A stretch of 5,310 nucleotides of DNA from M3007 sp044224705 (GTDB taxonomy: Bacteria; Bacteroidota; Bacteroidia; Chitinophagales; Saprospiraceae), in NCBI GenBank assembly GCA_044224705.1, contig JBGAJY010000295.1, positions 1-5,310 of the forward strand, read 5' to 3'. Below are positions 5,032 through 5,310 of the stretch, piece after piece; the first letter of the stretch is position 1, and each line of letters starts with the position of its first letter. The notes under the pieces were generated by a model. The model worked only from the letters and a program-made list of their open reading frames with translations, ran no database searches and was not told where the DNA came from. The position numbers were made by a program, and so were the translations under genes.

Positions 5032-5310
5032 ATGAGCAGTGGAATTAGGGTACAACGCATTTGCGAACACTGCGGGCAACCCTTCGAAGCAAAGACGACC
5101 GTAACCCGGTTTTGTTCCGACTACTGCGCTAAACGGGCTTACAAGGTGCGACAACGGAAAGCGCGCATCGAAGCCAGCGACGAAGCAACCCGGCAAACGA
5201 GAAACCGGCCGCTGGTTGAAATTCAGGAAAAGGAATTTTTGAGCCTGGCTAACGTGTCCGAATTGTTTGGGGTGAGCAGATCAACGGTTTGGAGGTTGTG
5301 CAGGTCGGGC
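5032..5310 (+). CDS. excisionase-like helix-turn-helix protein, 3' end outside the window
   Basis: The 93 residues present start MSSGIRVQRI and continue past the edge. Cys11 and Cys14 (CEHC) and Cys28 and Cys32 (CSDYC) form a likely zinc-binding ribbon. A basic, Arg/Lys-rich helix follows (about 34-60). From residue 69, FLSLANVSELFGVSRSTVWRL is a MerR/excisionase-type helix-turn-helix (HTH_17-like), with VSRSTVWRL as turn and recognition helix. I recall this two-part layout from many Bacteroidota islands, where the gene sits next to a tyrosine recombinase and is thought to act as directionality factor or regulator. The wing and C-terminus are cut off. The ATG at 5032 gives the complete zinc ribbon with no room lost; there is no Shine-Dalgarno sequence. 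Preceding 11-bp repeats are likely targets of this protein or of the integrase expected next. Confidence 0.85.
   Translation, partial: MSSGIRVQRICEHCGQPFEAKTTVTRFCSDYCAKRAYKVRQRKARIEASDEATRQTRNRPLVEIQEKEFLSLANVSELFGVSRSTVWRLCRSG

Overview
The window looks like chromosomal DNA of a Bacteroidota bacterium, perhaps near the Saprospiria (inference). Supporting this are matches to the Bacteroidota promoter form (TTTG and TAnnTTTG), the absence of Shine-Dalgarno sequences before the starts, and the style of the proteins. The last ~490 bases look more AT-rich and probably begin an integrative element.

Left part (1-1248, + strand). A possible gene tail runs off the left edge (3-92). It overlaps by ATGA a small secreted helical protein (89-544) that ends at a clean intrinsic terminator (566-601). 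After a 221-base spacer comes a Nudix hydrolase (766-1248).

Middle (1249-1953). About 700 bases lack a convincing gene. The stretch is not featureless: it has a good promoter match (1319-1351), several long inverted repeats (1590-1786) and a strong + strand terminator (1881-1916). This is the layout of a transcription unit of ~560 nt with little coding content, so a structured RNA, a small-peptide transcript or a palindromic repeat cluster are all possible.

Right-middle (1954-4817). A 449-residue multi-pass membrane protein of unknown function (- strand) is transcribed away from mnmE (+ strand), the tRNA-modification GTPase. Only 56 bp separate them, with a promoter -7 match for each direction. 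The mnmE promoter lies so close to its ATG that the mRNA may be nearly leaderless.

Right edge (4818-5310). Past the mnmE stop codon lie three separate sets of short direct repeats, each spaced at 11 bp, a terminator, and the 5' part of a gene encoding a Cys-rich N-terminus plus an excisionase-type helix-turn-helix. The 3' end of mnmE is a known attachment site for genomic islands (SGI1 in Enterobacterales). I read this edge as the left end of an integrated mobile element: mnmE core site, arm-type or regulatory iterons, and a directionality factor. The integrase would lie beyond the window, so this remains an inference.
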